DNA of 64,000 nt from Elephas maximus indicus (taxonomy: Eukaryota; Chordata; Mammalia; Proboscidea; Elephantidae), in contig NC_064839.1 of NCBI RefSeq assembly GCF_024166365.1, forward strand, positions 35,352,378 to 35,416,377, in the 5' to 3' direction. Of this stretch, positions 11,301 to 22,240 are shown piece after piece. Position numbers and translations under genes: made by a program. Each line of letters opens with the position of its first letter. Within the stretch, counting starts at the first letter, position 1. Under the pieces are notes generated by a model. The model searched no databases. It was not told where the DNA came from and saw only the letters and a list, made by a program, of their open reading frames with translations.

Positions 11301-14188
11301 GAACTTTGCAGAACAGTTTTGGCTCACTTGTGAATACTACACTCCGTGAACAGTAACCAAGAACACAATCAGGGGTCAGTGAACCATTTTCCTTGCCCAC
11401 TGGTTACCTGGGCTCTTTGTACCATCTCAACAGTTTTTTACAAAACAGGCAAGGAGTCAGCCACCAGGGTAAGTGTTCATAGCCCAGGTTCAACTAATAA
11501 TGGGGCCCCTGTTAGAACTGGACCATCAGCCTTCCTAGGGCTGTGGGCAGGCAGAACAGGGCTTGATTCAGAGTCTGATTGGAGGCAGCCGCTGCCAGCT
11601 CCCATGCCCATTTAGAGCAGAATCTGGGCAAGAGCAGGCCCTGGCCATACTGGGGCCCTGGTTTTAGAGACTTGGCCAGGGGAGTCTGTGTTGAGGGAGC
11701 TTAGAAGGCCTGGCACCTATAGGGGTCTCAGGAGGGGCCTGTGACTGTGGGTAGGTCCTTGCCACTGAGGCTGTGGGTTCTCCAGGCCAGAGGCTGAAAA
11801 GGGGAAGCCTGTTGTTACCGTCCCTATGGGACAGCTTGGGTCAGTAGCCTGTGGCAGGAGCCATTCATTAGCCTTCTGAGGAATCTCTGTCTCGCCTGTT
11901 GTACCTGTCACCTGATTTCAGTGACTCATTCCTCCTCTCTACCCAAGAATGCTGGAAATATTTTGAGGCCATTTCTGTGGAACCTGGCTCTGTAAGGGCT
12001 ACAAACTTGTCCAGTGCTAAGAATTTCTCCCCTCCCAGGCCAGGCACAATCTCCTGGGTTTCTCCCTTTCAGCCTAGCAGCTGTCAAGCCTGGTATTTGA
12101 ACTCTCCTTTTCCTTATTTTCCTGCCTTATGCCTCTCACCCCTTCTCATGTGGCATAGAGATGTCTTTGCTAGAGGCTGGAAGTGAGTCAGGTAAATGGA
12201 GGTTATGTCCCTCAGGCAGAAAGCAGTCTGGGGTGTGTGTGTGTGCGCGTGTGGTTGTGTGCGTGTGTTGGCCTGAGGCCAAAACCGGCTGACAGTGCAC
12301 TACTTATTCTGCAGGTGTGTGACTCTGACACTGTGCTCGATCCAGCGTGTACCATCGAGATGCTTCGTGTCCTGGAGGAGGATCCCCAAGTAGGGGGAGT
12401 CGGGGGAGATGTCCAAGTAAGAAGTAACCAGGGGCTGCTGGGGCTGAGGGGATCAGGTCTCTTTGTTTCTTACTCCAATTGGATATGCCTGAGAAATGGG
12501 CATCCTGACTTCCTAGGGTGTGGGGGCGTGGTTTCCCCTTTGAGTTTTCACTTGCTACCCCACCCCTCTCCGGCTCTTTTTCAACCTGGGGAAAAAAATA
12601 ACTAACAGGTATGGAGAGAAACTACCGCTGTGAGAGGCTAGTATTTTACAGCTATGGATCCCAGAGGATGGTTCCTTTTTGGTTGGTGGTGCAACAAGTA
12701 AGACACCGATGTCCCTGGGAAAGTAAGGCACGAAATGAGGCAGGGCAGCATATTAGCTCCAAAGTTAGACCTTTGAGAAGCTCTGCTCTTAGGGAACTTG
12801 GGCTGAAGAGCTCTGGGCAATATGGTAAGAATTAGGGGCCAGATCTTTTCCAGAGATACTGCTGGCAACATAACCGTATCTTCCCTAGAAGCTTTCTGTC
12901 TGCAGAAGGTCAGGACACATGGTGGGGGCTTGCTTTGCATCTTTCTCAAGCCTTCCTCACCACCACAGGCTGCCTCTTGAAATTGAAGGTGGCTTTTTGG
13001 CAACTAAAGCAATTGAACTGGGAAACATGACAGAGGGGAGTGGAGCTGGTGCTGGGGAGAGTAACTGGGAGAGGTTGGCTCCTCTGAGCCTCAGGTTTTC
13101 CAGGGCTAGCTGGGCCAGAACTGATGGCTAGGAATTTGAGCAGCGGGCCACAGAACCCGGGTAGGGAGGCCTTATGAGCACCCTGGTTTCCATCTCCTCT
13201 GGCTGGCTGCAGAATGGGGCTCATGTCCTCAGGGTGAGGCCCAGCATTTCTGGTTCCCTTGCAGATCCTCAACAAGTATGATTCATGGATCTCCTTCCTG
13301 AGCAGTGTGCGATACTGGATGGCCTTCAACGTGGAGCGGGCCTGCCAGTCCTACTTTGGCTGCGTGCAGTGTATCAGCGGGCCCTTGGGCATGTACCGCA
13401 ACAGTCTCCTACAGCAATTCCTGGAGGATTGGTACCATCAGAAGTTCCTAGGCAGCAAGTGCAGCTTTGGGGATGATCGTCACCTCACCAACCGAGTCCT
13501 GAGCCTTGGCTACCGGACTAAGTACACAGCACGCTCCAAGTGCCTCACAGAGACCCCCACTAAGTACCTCCGGTGGCTTAACCAGCAGACCCGCTGGAGC
13601 AAGTCTTACTTCCGGGAGTGGCTCTACAACTCTATGTGGTTCCATAAGCACCACCTCTGGATGACCTATGAATCAGTGGTTACTGGCTTCTTTCCCTTCT
13701 TCCTCATTGCCACGGTCATACAGCTTTTCTACCGTGGTCGGATCTGGAACATTCTCCTCTTCCTGTTGACGGTACAGCTGGTGGGCATTATCAAGGCCAC
13801 CTATGCCTGCTTCCTTCGGGGCAATGCAGAGATGATATTCATGTCTCTCTATTCCCTTCTTTATATGTCCAGTCTCCTGCCGGCCAAGATCTTTGCCATT
13901 GCTACGATCAACAAGTCTGGTTGGGGCACTTCTGGCCGAAAAACCATTGTGGTAAACTTCATTGGCCTCATCCCTGTGTCCATTTGGGTGGCAGTCCTTC
14001 TGGGGGGGCTGGCCTACACAGCTTATTGTCAAGACCTGTTCAGTGAGACAGAGTTAGCCTTTCTTGTCTCTGGGGCTATCCTATATGGCTGCTACTGGGT
14101 GGCTCTCCTCATGCTTTATCTGGCCATCATCGCTCGGCGATGTGGGAAGAAGCCAGAGCAGTATAGCTTGGCTTTTGCTGAGGTGTGA
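7734..14188 (+). CDS. HAS3: Hyaluronan synthase 3 (complete coding region, 3 coding exons)
   Basis: This is a plasma-membrane glycosyltransferase that alternately adds GlcNAc and glucuronate from UDP-sugars and extrudes the hyaluronan chain. The coding exons are 7734-8369, 12315-12416 and 13265-14188; both introns are phase 0 with GT-AG ends. They give 553 residues, the length I recall for human HAS3. Two N-terminal membrane segments lie at about 12-33 and 44-64. The GT2 catalytic region carries DGN (123-125), GGKR (191-194), the DxD motif DSD (215-217), GDD (315-317) and QQTRW (353-357). About five C-terminal membrane or interface helices follow (from about 381 to 530), and the protein ends in AFAEV. 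The ATG directly abuts the acceptor AG, so its upstream Kozak context comes from exon 1. No break or missing catalytic residue is seen. HAS1 and HAS2 are excluded by near-identity to remembered HAS3 sequence. Confidence 0.97.
8600..8875 (+). mobile_element. MIR SINE, nearly full length
   Basis: Consensus order is clear: 'tttatgccaggcactgt', 'gaagctcagagaggctaagt', 'aacttgcctcatgtc', 'gtgcagagccaggacttgag'. Confidence 0.85.
9410..9612 (+). mobile_element. Afrotherian tRNA-derived SINE
   Basis: The head 'ggagccctggtggtccagtg' and tail 'gggtcactgtgagtcagaat' bracket the long-subtype middle ('gagaaagatgtggtagtctg'). Confidence 0.92.
10488..11185. mobile_element. Old interspersed repeat split by a minus-strand L1 3' insertion
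   Basis: The outer element starts 'cttagttatctagcgctgct', includes 'gaaatttattctctcacag' and ends 'cacaattcaatccatgacag'. This is a repeat common to placental mammals whose family name I cannot give with certainty. An L1 3' piece (10954-11142, poly-T side at the left) is inserted near its right end. The insertion is flanked by a 15-bp duplication (tgatacacatatttt, 10939-10953 and 11143-11157). Confidence 0.75.
12315..12416 (+). CDS. HAS3: HAS3 coding exon 2 (residues 213-246)
   Basis: A 34-codon exon between 'attctgcag' and 'caa|gtaaga'. It carries the UDP-sugar and metal-binding DxD motif (Asp215, Asp217). Both flanking introns are phase 0, so skipping it would stay in frame but remove the DxD motif. 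Confidence 0.96.
12417..13264 (+). other. HAS3: HAS3 intron between coding exons 2 and 3
   Basis: An 848-bp intron with a gtaaga donor and a 'ccttgcag' acceptor. I recognise no repeat or additional exon in it. Confidence 0.6.
13265..14188 (+). CDS. HAS3: HAS3 coding exon 3 (residues 247-553 and stop)
   Basis: It begins after 'ttcccttgcag' and ends at TGA. It encodes the rest of the catalytic domain (GDD, QQTRW) and the C-terminal membrane helices that form the translocation channel. Confidence 0.97.
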   Translation: MLNKYDSWISFLSSVRYWMAFNVERACQSYFGCVQCISGPLGMYRNSLLQQFLEDWYHQKFLGSKCSFGDDRHLTNRVLSLGYRTKYTARSKCLTETPTKYLRWLNQQTRWSKSYFREWLYNSMWFHKHHLWMTYESVVTGFFPFFLIATVIQLFYRGRIWNILLFLLTVQLVGIIKATYACFLRGNAEMIFMSLYSLLYMSSLLPAKIFAIATINKSGWGTSGRKTIVVNFIGLIPVSIWVAVLLGGLAYTAYCQDLFSETELAFLVSGAILYGCYWVALLMLYLAIIARRCGKKPEQYSLAFAEV

Positions 14189-16553
14189 CATAGCCCCCAA
14201 TCAGGGCGGGAAAAAGTGCAATGGAAAAGGGAGGGAAGGGAAATAGAAAAGATAGGGTGGGAGGGAGAAGGGAGTGATGTGTTTTAACTTCTTAATGGTC
14301 TAATGGACAAATCTAAAGTGCAAAGAATGACTACTACAGTATGGCCTGGGGCAGCTCTCCAGGCTGCCTGGTGGCTTGCTTCTGCACATAGGCAGTGGCC
14401 CCTGAAAGGGATTTCTACTTCCTCCCCCTGGGATCCAGAGGAAACTCAGAAGTGTGCTAAACCAAACACTAAGTTCTATTCAGTGGCAACTTCTGATGGG
14501 TGAGCGAACAATCACAGCCAGTGGGAAGGGTTCTCCTAGCTCATCTGAATACAACAGAGGTAGTAGGAGAATTCCTACTGAAAAATCTGGGCCACCTAGT
14601 AATGCCCACTCCCCTCACCTCCATCTAGTCATCAATGCAATAAGATTGTGCCTGAGATACAAGGCCCAGAGTTCTGGGCGTCAGAAAACAGGGTCTAGGA
14701 ATGGTGCTTTATGGTGTGATGTACCCACCCCACATCTCAGTATCCCAGGGATGGGCTCAACCAAAAGGGAGTTAGCATTTACCAGCTTTTAAACATGTAC
14801 ATATATGTATGTTGAAAAGGAAAATGTGCCAAGAGGAACAAAGAGATTTTGATGGTGCTAGAGGCCAAGGGCTATATGGAGGTCTTGGGCTGAATGCGTT
14901 CCAGGTAGAAACTGCCCAGACTTCTAGCTTGTCAGTGATCTCTGCTGGGGAGATGTATTGGCTGTCTACCAGAAAGTTAAACCTCAACATGCTCAGAAAG
15001 GATGTGAGGTCTCAGGTGCATATACACCCCTGAATTCCTTTTCAAATTCAGCTCTGATCTCGGTCTAACAGCCTCCTTGCCTCATTTCCTTTAAGGGTTG
15101 TTTCTTTGGCTAACTAGTCACCTCTTCCATTCTCATCACGGCTACGTTTCTCAAGATAGCAACTGGGGCAGAACTTGGGCTCTTAAAGGTCCTCTGCAAT
15201 AGGCAAGCCTACCCTCAGCACACAGGGGAAGAACTATTAGGAACTTCTGACCGAACTCGCTGCAATCCTAGAAGTGCTTGGACAGAGATTCTTTAGCAGG
15301 TGGCTAGCATGTGTGGCTTTCAGTGTACAGTTCTTGACAATCATCTCCAGTGAAAGCTTTTCAGTGTTCCTAAATGAATTCTCAGACCCAAGCTGGTCAT
15401 CTTTGAGACTGTCCATACTCAGTGGCTTCTCCAGGGAATTCTTAGCCAGATTCTGGAGTCATTATTGCATTTGCTTGCTTCTTTCCAGAAACCAAACTAG
15501 GAGATGAATTGTTTCCTAAATCCTAAGGTTCTTGCTTTCTCCCTCTCACTCATGCCTCTTGAGGCTACTTGATTCCAACTAGTCTTCCCATCAGCTTTTT
15601 TTGGGTGTGGGGGGGCGGGGCGAAGGAGGGAGGCATTTTCTAGTGATTTGCAATCCAGGCTATTTTCAGCTCTTGAGTTTGAAACCTGGGATCTTAGGTA
15701 TTGCTTGTTCTTTTCAAACTTCCATTCTCAGAGGGGCCAGTTAACCCCTCAGAACCAGCAGTAATACAGAGTAGCTGAGGCGGCAAGTCTCTATTGTACC
15801 CAGGTGCTTCCTACAAAAGAACGAAGTGTGCTCTGAGCCAAGATGGGCAAACTCTGGTGCTTTCCTTCATCTCCCCTAAACTCAAGGGACTTCTAGGTGC
15901 AGCTGACAGTTGTTGCATCACATACGTTGAGTTTCTGACAAGACTGCTTGGTTGGTGATGGGCCCAACCCATGAAGGCTGGGAAGCAGCAGCAGTCATTT
16001 GCTAAAGGCAGTTGTTCCAGGCTCTTCCGTGTTTTTGCTAGCCAAGAAGTAAAACTATTTTGAGCACTACAATGGAGGAAATCCGGTCAGCCAACTGCAG
16101 AGCTCAGACTTCACTAAGGGCTTGTTTTTCTTCAGCTTTTACTTGAAGGTTAATAGAGGAGCTGGACTCCAGACGGAGAACTCCTGGCTGTCCTACCATC
16201 AGCTCTGCCTTGCACTGTAGTTAACTTTCCTCAGATCAAAAGTAGGCAAGTACAGGTAGTAGGCTTACAACTTTTGACCTCGACTGGTTTTTCTAAGTTA
16301 TTTTGTACAATTTTCAGCAGCAAAAAAACCAAACTGGGTCTTCAGCTTTCTCCCTGTTTCTTGCAAGGGAAGAGCCTTTATACAATTGGACACATTTTGG
16401 TTTTTCCTCATTTTTTGAGAATTTTAACCCTCTTTTGTATTATTTCTATGGTAATTTGTAAATGTATTTATTTTTACCTGCTTTTTTTACTTTTCAGGTC
16501 AAACTTTTTATACTACACTTATTTGTCAAAATAAAGATTCTCATGTAATGCTG
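14189..16553 (+). other. HAS3: HAS3 3' untranslated region
   Basis: It runs from the stop codon to the poly(A) signal without recognisable repeats, as expected for a conserved long 3' UTR. The distal part is T-rich and includes one AU-rich motif (tatttattttt, 16465-16475) that could affect mRNA stability. The 3' limit is inferred from the AATAAA. Confidence 0.65.
16530..16535 (+). terminator. HAS3: HAS3 poly(A) signal
   Basis: A canonical AATAAA is followed within 25 bases by a TG-rich stretch. Its position downstream of HAS3 and before the oppositely oriented CHTF8 signals fits the main HAS3 3' end. Confidence 0.7.
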
Positions 16554-16602
16554 GTATTTCTGAGCTACTTCCTCCCTCTTTGTATTTAATGAAAGCTAGT
16601 AC

Positions 16603-16608
16603 TTTATT
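16603..16608 (-). terminator. CHTF8: Possible distal CHTF8 poly(A) signal
   Basis: AATAAA on the minus strand, only about 70 bp from the HAS3 signal. If used, the two transcripts would end almost head-on. The proximal signal at 17000-17005 is an alternative. Confidence 0.35.
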
Positions 16609-16979
16609 CGTTTCAAAAGAGGCACTTTAGTTAGAAACGCAGTTTTGTCAAGGTAATTTCAGTTGAACTCAAAAGAAAAATAAGTTGTCACAGCTGTCTC
16701 TAGATCTGGGGAAGACAGTAGAACCACCTTGGTAATAAGTGCACTTAATTAAGGTGGCTTAACTTTTACTGCAGAGGCGGACAGGGTCTTTAGTAAATAA
16801 CTGGCAGATGAGGGAGCCAGCATTAAGGCCAAAAACCAAAACTTGCTTCCTCCTTAAAAAACCTCCTTAAGTGAAAATATTTCACCTAACAGATAATGTA
16901 GGATTATGGCCAAGATGAAACAATTAAAAGTGGTTGTAAGCCTCCTTCCCTGTGAGGGAGGTAACAAAATGGAGTGACA

Positions 16980-17808
16980 GGAGCAGCCCTCTTGTCCCAT
17001 TTATTAAAGAAACAGTAAGAAAAGATACAATGCAGGAAAAACACGAACCATCCTTTCACATCAGGCTGAACAAAAGCACAGTGATTTCTCCCCTTTACCC
17101 CACCCCCCACCCCAGTTCCCACATCAGTTTAAATTTTGAGGTTCTTTGATTGGGGTACCAGTGGAGAGGGAGCTAGATGAGCAGTGGGGCCTTAATTCTG
17201 GCCTCCTCTAAGTCCCAAGAGGAGGTAGCCTCAGGCCCAGTCAGTCAGGCAGAAACTGTATTTGGTGGGTCTCTGAAGTGGTTGCCCACCTTCCTGTTCT
17301 GTGTTCAAGCCCCCAAGGAAAGGTACGGCAGTAGAGGATGACCAGGTCCAAGCTGCCAAGGTCACAGCTACCGAAGCAAGGTCCGTTCACCAATACAACA
17401 TTTCTAAAGAGCAGTGAGCAGATTCTCCAGTGGTGAGCAGGGGAATACATATGAATTGGGACCTGCAGGCCAATGTATCCCTGAGGAAAAGTCCACAAGA
17501 ACAATTCAAGAAACTAGTAAGAAATAAGAGGCAGAAAGCCACGGGACAAAAGCACAGCAGGCTTCTGCAAGGTTGGAGATTCTCTCAAAGCCAGGATCAG
17601 TCTCACCTGCCAAAGTCCATGTCCCACAAATAACATTTCACCTTCAGTCAAGAAAGAAGCAGAGTTTGAAAAACATGGCTCATCTGAACTTGAGCCTCAG
17701 CTATGTACTTCAGATCACAGCTCATACCTACCCTTTTACCTAAACCACAGCCCCTGTCCAGAACCACAATGCCTGGACACCAAGGTGGTCCTGGAGGGAA
17801 AATTGTGT
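16980..17808 (-). other. CHTF8: CHTF8/DERPC 3' untranslated region
   Basis: Sequence between the DERPC stop codon and the proximal AATAAA. No repeat or further ORF is recognised. Confidence 0.5.
17000..17005 (-). terminator. CHTF8: CHTF8/DERPC proximal poly(A) signal
   Basis: A canonical AATAAA on the minus strand about 0.8 kb past the DERPC stop, the first one met in the 3' UTR. Confidence 0.5.
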
Positions 17809-19452
17809 TTAAGGGGGTAACATTCCATTTGGGTACATTGTAGCCATTGGACCCCCTGCTCTGGGAAAAGCAGCTGGGTTTGTGCCAGGGAGGCTCCCCA
17901 CTCTAGGAAATGGGACCAAACTCTTGCCTGCAGGGCCATTCATCCTTGGAAAGGAAGCAGGGTTTAGACCCAGGGTCCCAGTTGGCCTTGCAAAAGGAGC
18001 TGGGTTGATACCCACTGGGCCTGCTGGAGAAGAGCCCAGGGGCCCAGCAGCTGACCTGGGGAAAGCAACTTGACCAGGGCCTAATGGGCCAGTAGACCTT
18101 GGAAAAGTAGCTGGACTTGGACCCTGCAGGCCAGTGGCCCTTGGGAAGTTAGCTGGGTTGGGACCTAATGGCCCAGAGGCCCTTGGGAAAATTGCTGGAT
18201 TTGAGCCCTGGAGGCCAGCAGACCTTTGAAAGGTAGCGGGGTTTGAAGCCAATGAGCCAGATGACTGAGAGAAGGCAGTTGGGTTCAGTCCCCCTGAACT
18301 GGTTCCCCTTGGGAAGGGATTGGCATTTATCCCCATAGGGCCAGCTGGCCTTGAGAAAGGAGCTGAATTAGGGCCTATGGGGCCAGGAGCCCGTGACATG
18401 GGAGATGGATTTGACCCTGGAAAGCCAATTCCCCGAGAGCCAGGACCCGAATTTGGGCCTATAGGGCCAGGTACTCTTGTCATAGAGGATGGGCTTGTGC
18501 CCATGTTTCCAGAAGCCTGTGAGAAAGAAGCTGAATTTGCTCCTAGAAGACCTGCTGCTCTTAGAATGGGGGCAAGATCTAGGCCTTGAGGTCCAGCCAT
18601 TCTTAAGTTAAGACCAGATCCTGTGCCCAAGAGGCCACCAGCTGCTCTGACATCCAGATTAGGGCCTGGACCTAGGCCACCCACCCTTGGATTGGGCCCA
18701 AGGCCTGGGCCCAGGCCACTTGCTCTTGGATTGGGCCCAAGGCCTGGGCCTTGAAACATACCTGACCTGGGAGCAGGATTTGTACCTAAGAAGCCTGATC
18801 TCAAATTGGGACTTGGTCCTGGGCCAAGGCCAACTGGCCTAGGATTGGGAGGACCATTCCCAGAGGTCAAAAGGACACCTGCTCTCAAGTTGGGTCCAGA
18901 TCCAGGGCCCATGGGGCCGCCACTTCTGGGGTCAGGACCTACTCCCAGGAGACCACCTGTCCTCTGGTTGGACATAGGACCTGTGCCTGGGAGACCTCCT
19001 AATCTTGGGTTAGACAGAGGCCCTGGGCCTGGAAGAGCCCCTGCTCTAGAATTTAGACCTGGGCCTGGGCCTGGGCCTGGGCCTGGGCCCGAGCCCAAGA
19101 GACCACCTGGCCTTGGGAAAGAAACTGTGCCTGTGCCAGTGGGGTTCATCCCTCTTGGAAAAGAAGCCATACTTGGGTCACGAGCACCAGCAGGGAAGGG
19201 CGCTGGATTTGAAGCCAAAGGGCCTGATGGAGTTGGAAAAGGAGATGGATTCCTTGGAAATGGGGCCAGAGTTCCACCAAGAGAACCAGCTGCCATAAGG
19301 AAAGGATCTGAGTTCACGCCCAGTGGGTGGCCTGTGTTCAGAACAGGACCCCCCTGTGGTCCCAGTGAGCCGTCGAGCCGTCCGCGGGGTGGCAGCGGAG
19401 CACGAGTCCAAGGAGTTGGCCGCTCTCTAGGGAAAATCCGGGGTTCTTTCAT
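17809..19452 (-). CDS. DERPC: DERPC, proline/glycine-rich nuclear protein (second ORF of the CHTF8 mRNA)
   Basis: An intron-free ORF of 547 residues in the terminal CHTF8 exon. It matches remembered DERPC ('decreased expression in renal and prostate cancer'), a nuclear protein with no known enzymatic domain; I recall the human protein as about 524 residues. A basic N-terminus of about 30 residues is followed by low-complexity Pro/Gly repeats. Many units are 13-15 residues with the theme LGxNPAxFPRxxG; near 140-155 there is a GPGPGPG run, and the middle has LGPNPR units with a 39-bp DNA period. There are no membrane segments. The ATG overlaps the CHTF8 stop (ATGA), so translation probably depends on re-initiation, or on a spliced form lacking CHTF8 coding sequence. 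The opposite strand is also open for 222 codons, a by-product of the repeat. Confidence 0.9.
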   Translation of the reverse strand: MKEPRIFPRERPTPWTRAPLPPRGRLDGSLGPQGGPVLNTGHPLGVNSDPFLMAAGSLGGTLAPFPRNPSPFPTPSGPLASNPAPFPAGARDPSMASFPRGMNPTGTGTVSFPRPGGLLGSGPGPGPGPGPGLNSRAGALPGPGPLSNPRLGGLPGTGPMSNQRTGGLLGVGPDPRSGGPMGPGSGPNLRAGVLLTSGNGPPNPRPVGLGPGPSPNLRSGFLGTNPAPRSGMFQGPGLGPNPRASGLGPGLGPNPRVGGLGPGPNLDVRAAGGLLGTGSGLNLRMAGPQGLDLAPILRAAGLLGANSASFSQASGNMGTSPSSMTRVPGPIGPNSGPGSRGIGFPGSNPSPMSRAPGPIGPNSAPFSRPAGPMGINANPFPRGTSSGGLNPTAFSQSSGSLASNPATFQRSAGLQGSNPAIFPRASGPLGPNPANFPRATGLQGPSPATFPRSTGPLGPGQVAFPRSAAGPLGSSPAGPVGINPAPFARPTGTLGLNPASFPRMNGPAGKSLVPFPRVGSLPGTNPAAFPRAGGPMATMYPNGMLPP

Positions 19453-19673
19453 ACTTTCTTGGGAACGTTGGTGATAATGGGCTTGGGGCGGGTTTTGAAA
19501 AGGATCTTGTTTTTAATGAGTGCTGTCACCAGGTACCGGGTGCCAGTCTCGCGGCCAAGCTCATCACAGTCCTGCTCCCGAGATGTGTGTTTGACAAGGA
19601 CGGCAAAAGGTTTCTCCAGGTGGATGATTTTCCCATACAGGATATGATGCCCCACGATCAGCACAGGGATTCC
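19449..19673 (-). CDS. CHTF8: CHTF8 coding exon 3 (residues 48-121 and stop)
   Basis: Begins after 'ctgccaaag' with GGAATCCC (Gly-Ile-Pro) and ends GTATGA. The same exon continues without interruption into DERPC. Confidence 0.95.
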   Translation of the reverse strand, partial: GIPVLIVGHHILYGKIIHLEKPFAVLVKHTSREQDCDELGRETGTRYLVTALIKNKILFKTRPKPIITNVPKKV

Positions 19674-20482
19674 CTTTGGCAGAACAAGAACAAGATGCTT
19701 GAGGTTCAGGGCAAGGTCATAACACACAGGTGCCTTCTGAAGCTGCTCTTGGCAGGCAATGCTGGCACCTCCCTTCCCTGGTCTGGCTCTACCATTGTTG
19801 AGCAGCCACTCTGGACAACCCACCCTCCAGCCCTTTTCACGCTTTCTAGCCCCACGCAAGAGAATTTCCACTTTTAGAAATGCAATCCTTCCAGATTTCC
19901 CAAGACAAAATCTCCCTGCTACTGCAGAGATGGGGGAGGAGAACAAGCAGATAGCTCAGCAGATTAGCTAGACTTTGAATAACAAACCTGAGGGCAGTCC
20001 TCACTCTGGGTCCTGGGAGCACCACCTTGGTGTAGCTTGCTTTCCTGAGGCATTAGGCAGGGAAAGAAAAGCCCCCTCACCTCAGTGGTGTAATGTAGGT
20101 CTCCCAGGAGGTTTCCAGCTAATCCGGTGCTGTAGCGAGCCTCGATCTCCCCCTGTAGCTCCATCAGCACCCATTCTGCCAGGCCTCCAGCCCCAGCACT
20201 GCAAGCAAAGGGCTGGCGGTTACAATATTTTTGAGGGGTGAAGGATGAGTAGTGTCCTACACCACCATTCAAGGCCAAAGGAACTCTTCTTTGAGCACAA
20301 GTCCTTGGGAAACTGAGCAATACTAGGTACTGAGCTAGAGATTGAAATGCGAGGATTTGTGCGAGATGCACCTGAGGACCCTGATTCTTCCAGGAAAACC
20401 ACAAACCTATATAATCCTAACCATTCAAGCTAAATGAAAAACTCTCAAAATGTACTCACCTGGAAATAACAATTTGTACCAT
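19449..20482 (-). CDS. CHTF8: CHTF8, small subunit of the CTF18-RFC clamp loader (complete, 3 coding exons)
   Basis: CHTF8 joins DSCC1 and CHTF18 in the alternative RFC that loads PCNA, binds DNA polymerase epsilon and supports sister-chromatid cohesion in the nucleus. Coding exons in transcript order are 20482-20460, 20198-20081 and 19673-19449. The first intron splits codon 8 and the second is phase 0; all ends are GT-AG. The product is 121 residues, starting MVQIVISSAGAGG and ending [12 protein letters not shown], the same length as I recall for human. Recognisable blocks include [27 protein letters not shown] and [13 protein letters not shown]. The stop TGA overlaps the DERPC ATG. The ATG lies 36 bases inside an exon whose acceptor has a strong polypyrimidine tract. 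Transcription comes from the CpG-island promoter shared with UTP4, about 7.5 kb away. Confidence 0.96.
20081..20198 (-). CDS. CHTF8: CHTF8 coding exon 2 (residues 8-47)
   Basis: Begins after 'gcttgcag' and ends ACTGAG|gtgagg on the minus strand. It completes codon 8 as Ser and encodes [19 protein letters not shown] through HYTTE. Confidence 0.94.
20460..20482 (-). CDS. CHTF8: CHTF8 coding exon 1 (residues 1-8)
   Basis: Only 23 coding bases, ending ATTTCCAG|gtgagt on the minus strand. The exon itself begins at 20517 after 'tttctacag'. It is too short for ORF-length detection and was recognised from the MVQIVIS start and splice signals. Confidence 0.92.
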
Positions 20483-20549
20483 GAGCTTTCTGTCTTTAAA
20501 AAGCAACTGAAAAGAAACTGTAGAAAGAGAAGGGGGAAATAAGATTTAG

Positions 20550-20840
20550 GATCATAATAATGGCAGCAAATATTAATCACTGTGTACCAGGAAATTTTCT
20601 AAGTGCATTGGACACATCTTCTCATTTTATTCTCCTAATAACCCCAGAAGGTCTAAGTTTTGTGATGGATATCATACATTTAAGGTTGCTTCAGATCACC
20701 AGTGGTGACCCATACCACAGCATGGAAAATTAACAGGCATCACAATTGTGCTTAAGATTGTGCAGCTAGCAGGTCAGAGCTAGGATGTGAACCTAAGACG
20801 TGTACATACTGCAGAGCCCACACCCCTGACAACTATGCTA
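20550..20840 (+). mobile_element. MIR SINE with internal insertion
   Basis: MIR-like flanks ('ctcattttattctcctaata' and 'gtgcagctagcaggtcagag') are separated by about 90 bp of unrelated sequence. Confidence 0.6.
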
Positions 20841-21559
20841 ACTAGGGTTCCTCAAAGAGACTATTTTCTACTCTTTGTATTTCTTAAAAATGAAGGAATT
20901 CTTCAGATTTTATTTTTTTCTTGCTTTGGCTATTTTATATTCCAACGTTCAAAGGACTTCCTTTAACTAAAAATAAAGCCAAGAAGAGAACTGAAAAAGT
21001 CCTTCGGACAACTTTAGTGAATGGTAACCTGACTTCTGATGTGACTCATCAAACACTCTGATCATCTTTGACTTAAATACGAATATACCGCAACACATAA
21101 TCAACTTTTATACAACAGCACCACCTGGTGGCAAGTTTGGTGTACTCTACAAGAATGGGTTACAACGGGACCTTTCCCGCTGAAACAACTGGCTTCACTT
21201 GCGCTTGTGTCTTTCAGGGAAGGATAGATTCATCGGGGCCTGGGCAGTAGGGGATTTAAAGGGCAGCTTCTGGAAGCCCTTCCAATGTACATAGAAGTCT
21301 AAAGGAAAGGTTAACAGTCCAGTATTTACTAACCGTAATATGGAAGGTTAATAGGTATTGTAATTGTGTTCAACTATAACACCTGATTAAACTGTTAAAT
21401 AGGTTTCTTTACTTCTATGTTAATGTTCATTTTGGGAAAAGGAACTCCAGGGAAAAGCATTTTGCAAGCATCCTTACAGGACAGCAGAACCTCTACTCCT
21501 AGAACACCAAACACTTAGGGAACATGGAGTTGGTCAACTCACTGGACTTCAAATTCAAA

Positions 21560-21790
21560 TATGAATAGTGGCTATCATTTATTTTACTATGGACCAAATG
21601 CTGTGCATATATACAGGTAGTATCTCATTCAATCATAACAACTTTATAAAATGAGTACTTATCCCTATCTTGCAGATGAGGCTACTAAGGCGTACAGAGA
21701 TTAAATCATTCGCCCAAGGTCATAGCTAGTATCTGGTAGAGCCAGAATTAGAGCCTAGACTATCTGACTTTAACTACACTTAATAATCAC
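21560..21790 (+). mobile_element. MIR SINE
   Basis: Consensus phrases appear in order: 'atcttgcagatgaggctact', 'cgcccaaggtcatagctagt', 'tggtagagccagaattagag'. Confidence 0.8.
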
Positions 21791-22079
21791 GACCCAATTC
21801 TGCCTCCGCAAAGGAGAAAACGAAGTGCCAGTGAGCATGAAAACGCATCAAGGCATGAGGCAGACCTCAGGACGTGCAAGAGGACAATGGGGGAACCTCA
21901 AGTAAGCCAGTCTTTCTGCAGCACAGGCTGTGATACCACCGGAGAAAGGGTAGGGCACTAGCTCAGGAGGCCAAAGATTCTTTCACAGATAAGGAGACTC
22001 CACCACTAACATCTATAGAACCACCAAAACGCTGTAAAATCCTTCTCTTCTAAGGTTTCTCGATGGAGAAAGGGTAACA

Positions 22080-22240
22080 ATTTACAGTCAGGAGGCCTCG
22101 ATTCAGGTTCCAGCATGTAGCTACGGAGCTCTTCACTGTGTGATCATGCACAAGTCACTTAATGACTATGGGGCTAACACCTCGCTCATCCAACTCACTC
22201 AACTATTGTGATGATCAAATATGACTGACATACAAAAAAA
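22080..22240 (-). mobile_element. MIR SINE fragment
   Basis: Complement-strand MIR: 'tgatcatgcacaagtcactt' followed by 'attgtgatgatcaaatatga'. Confidence 0.55.

Larger units (their letters stand above)
8370..12314 (+). other. HAS3: HAS3 intron between coding exons 1 and 2
   Basis: It holds a MIR (8600-8875), a SINE (9410-9612) and a nested repeat at 10488-11185. The parts 9650-10480 and 11190-12230 look like unique intronic sequence with no exon signal I can support. A GT-rich run (12235-12268) lies just upstream of the acceptor. Confidence 0.6.

Noticed and set aside
18806..19474. 222-codon open frame on the plus strand opposite DERPC
   Set aside because: Its composition mirrors the Pro/Gly repeat of DERPC; GC-rich period-three repeats leave the complement open. 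There is no promoter, splice or homology evidence.
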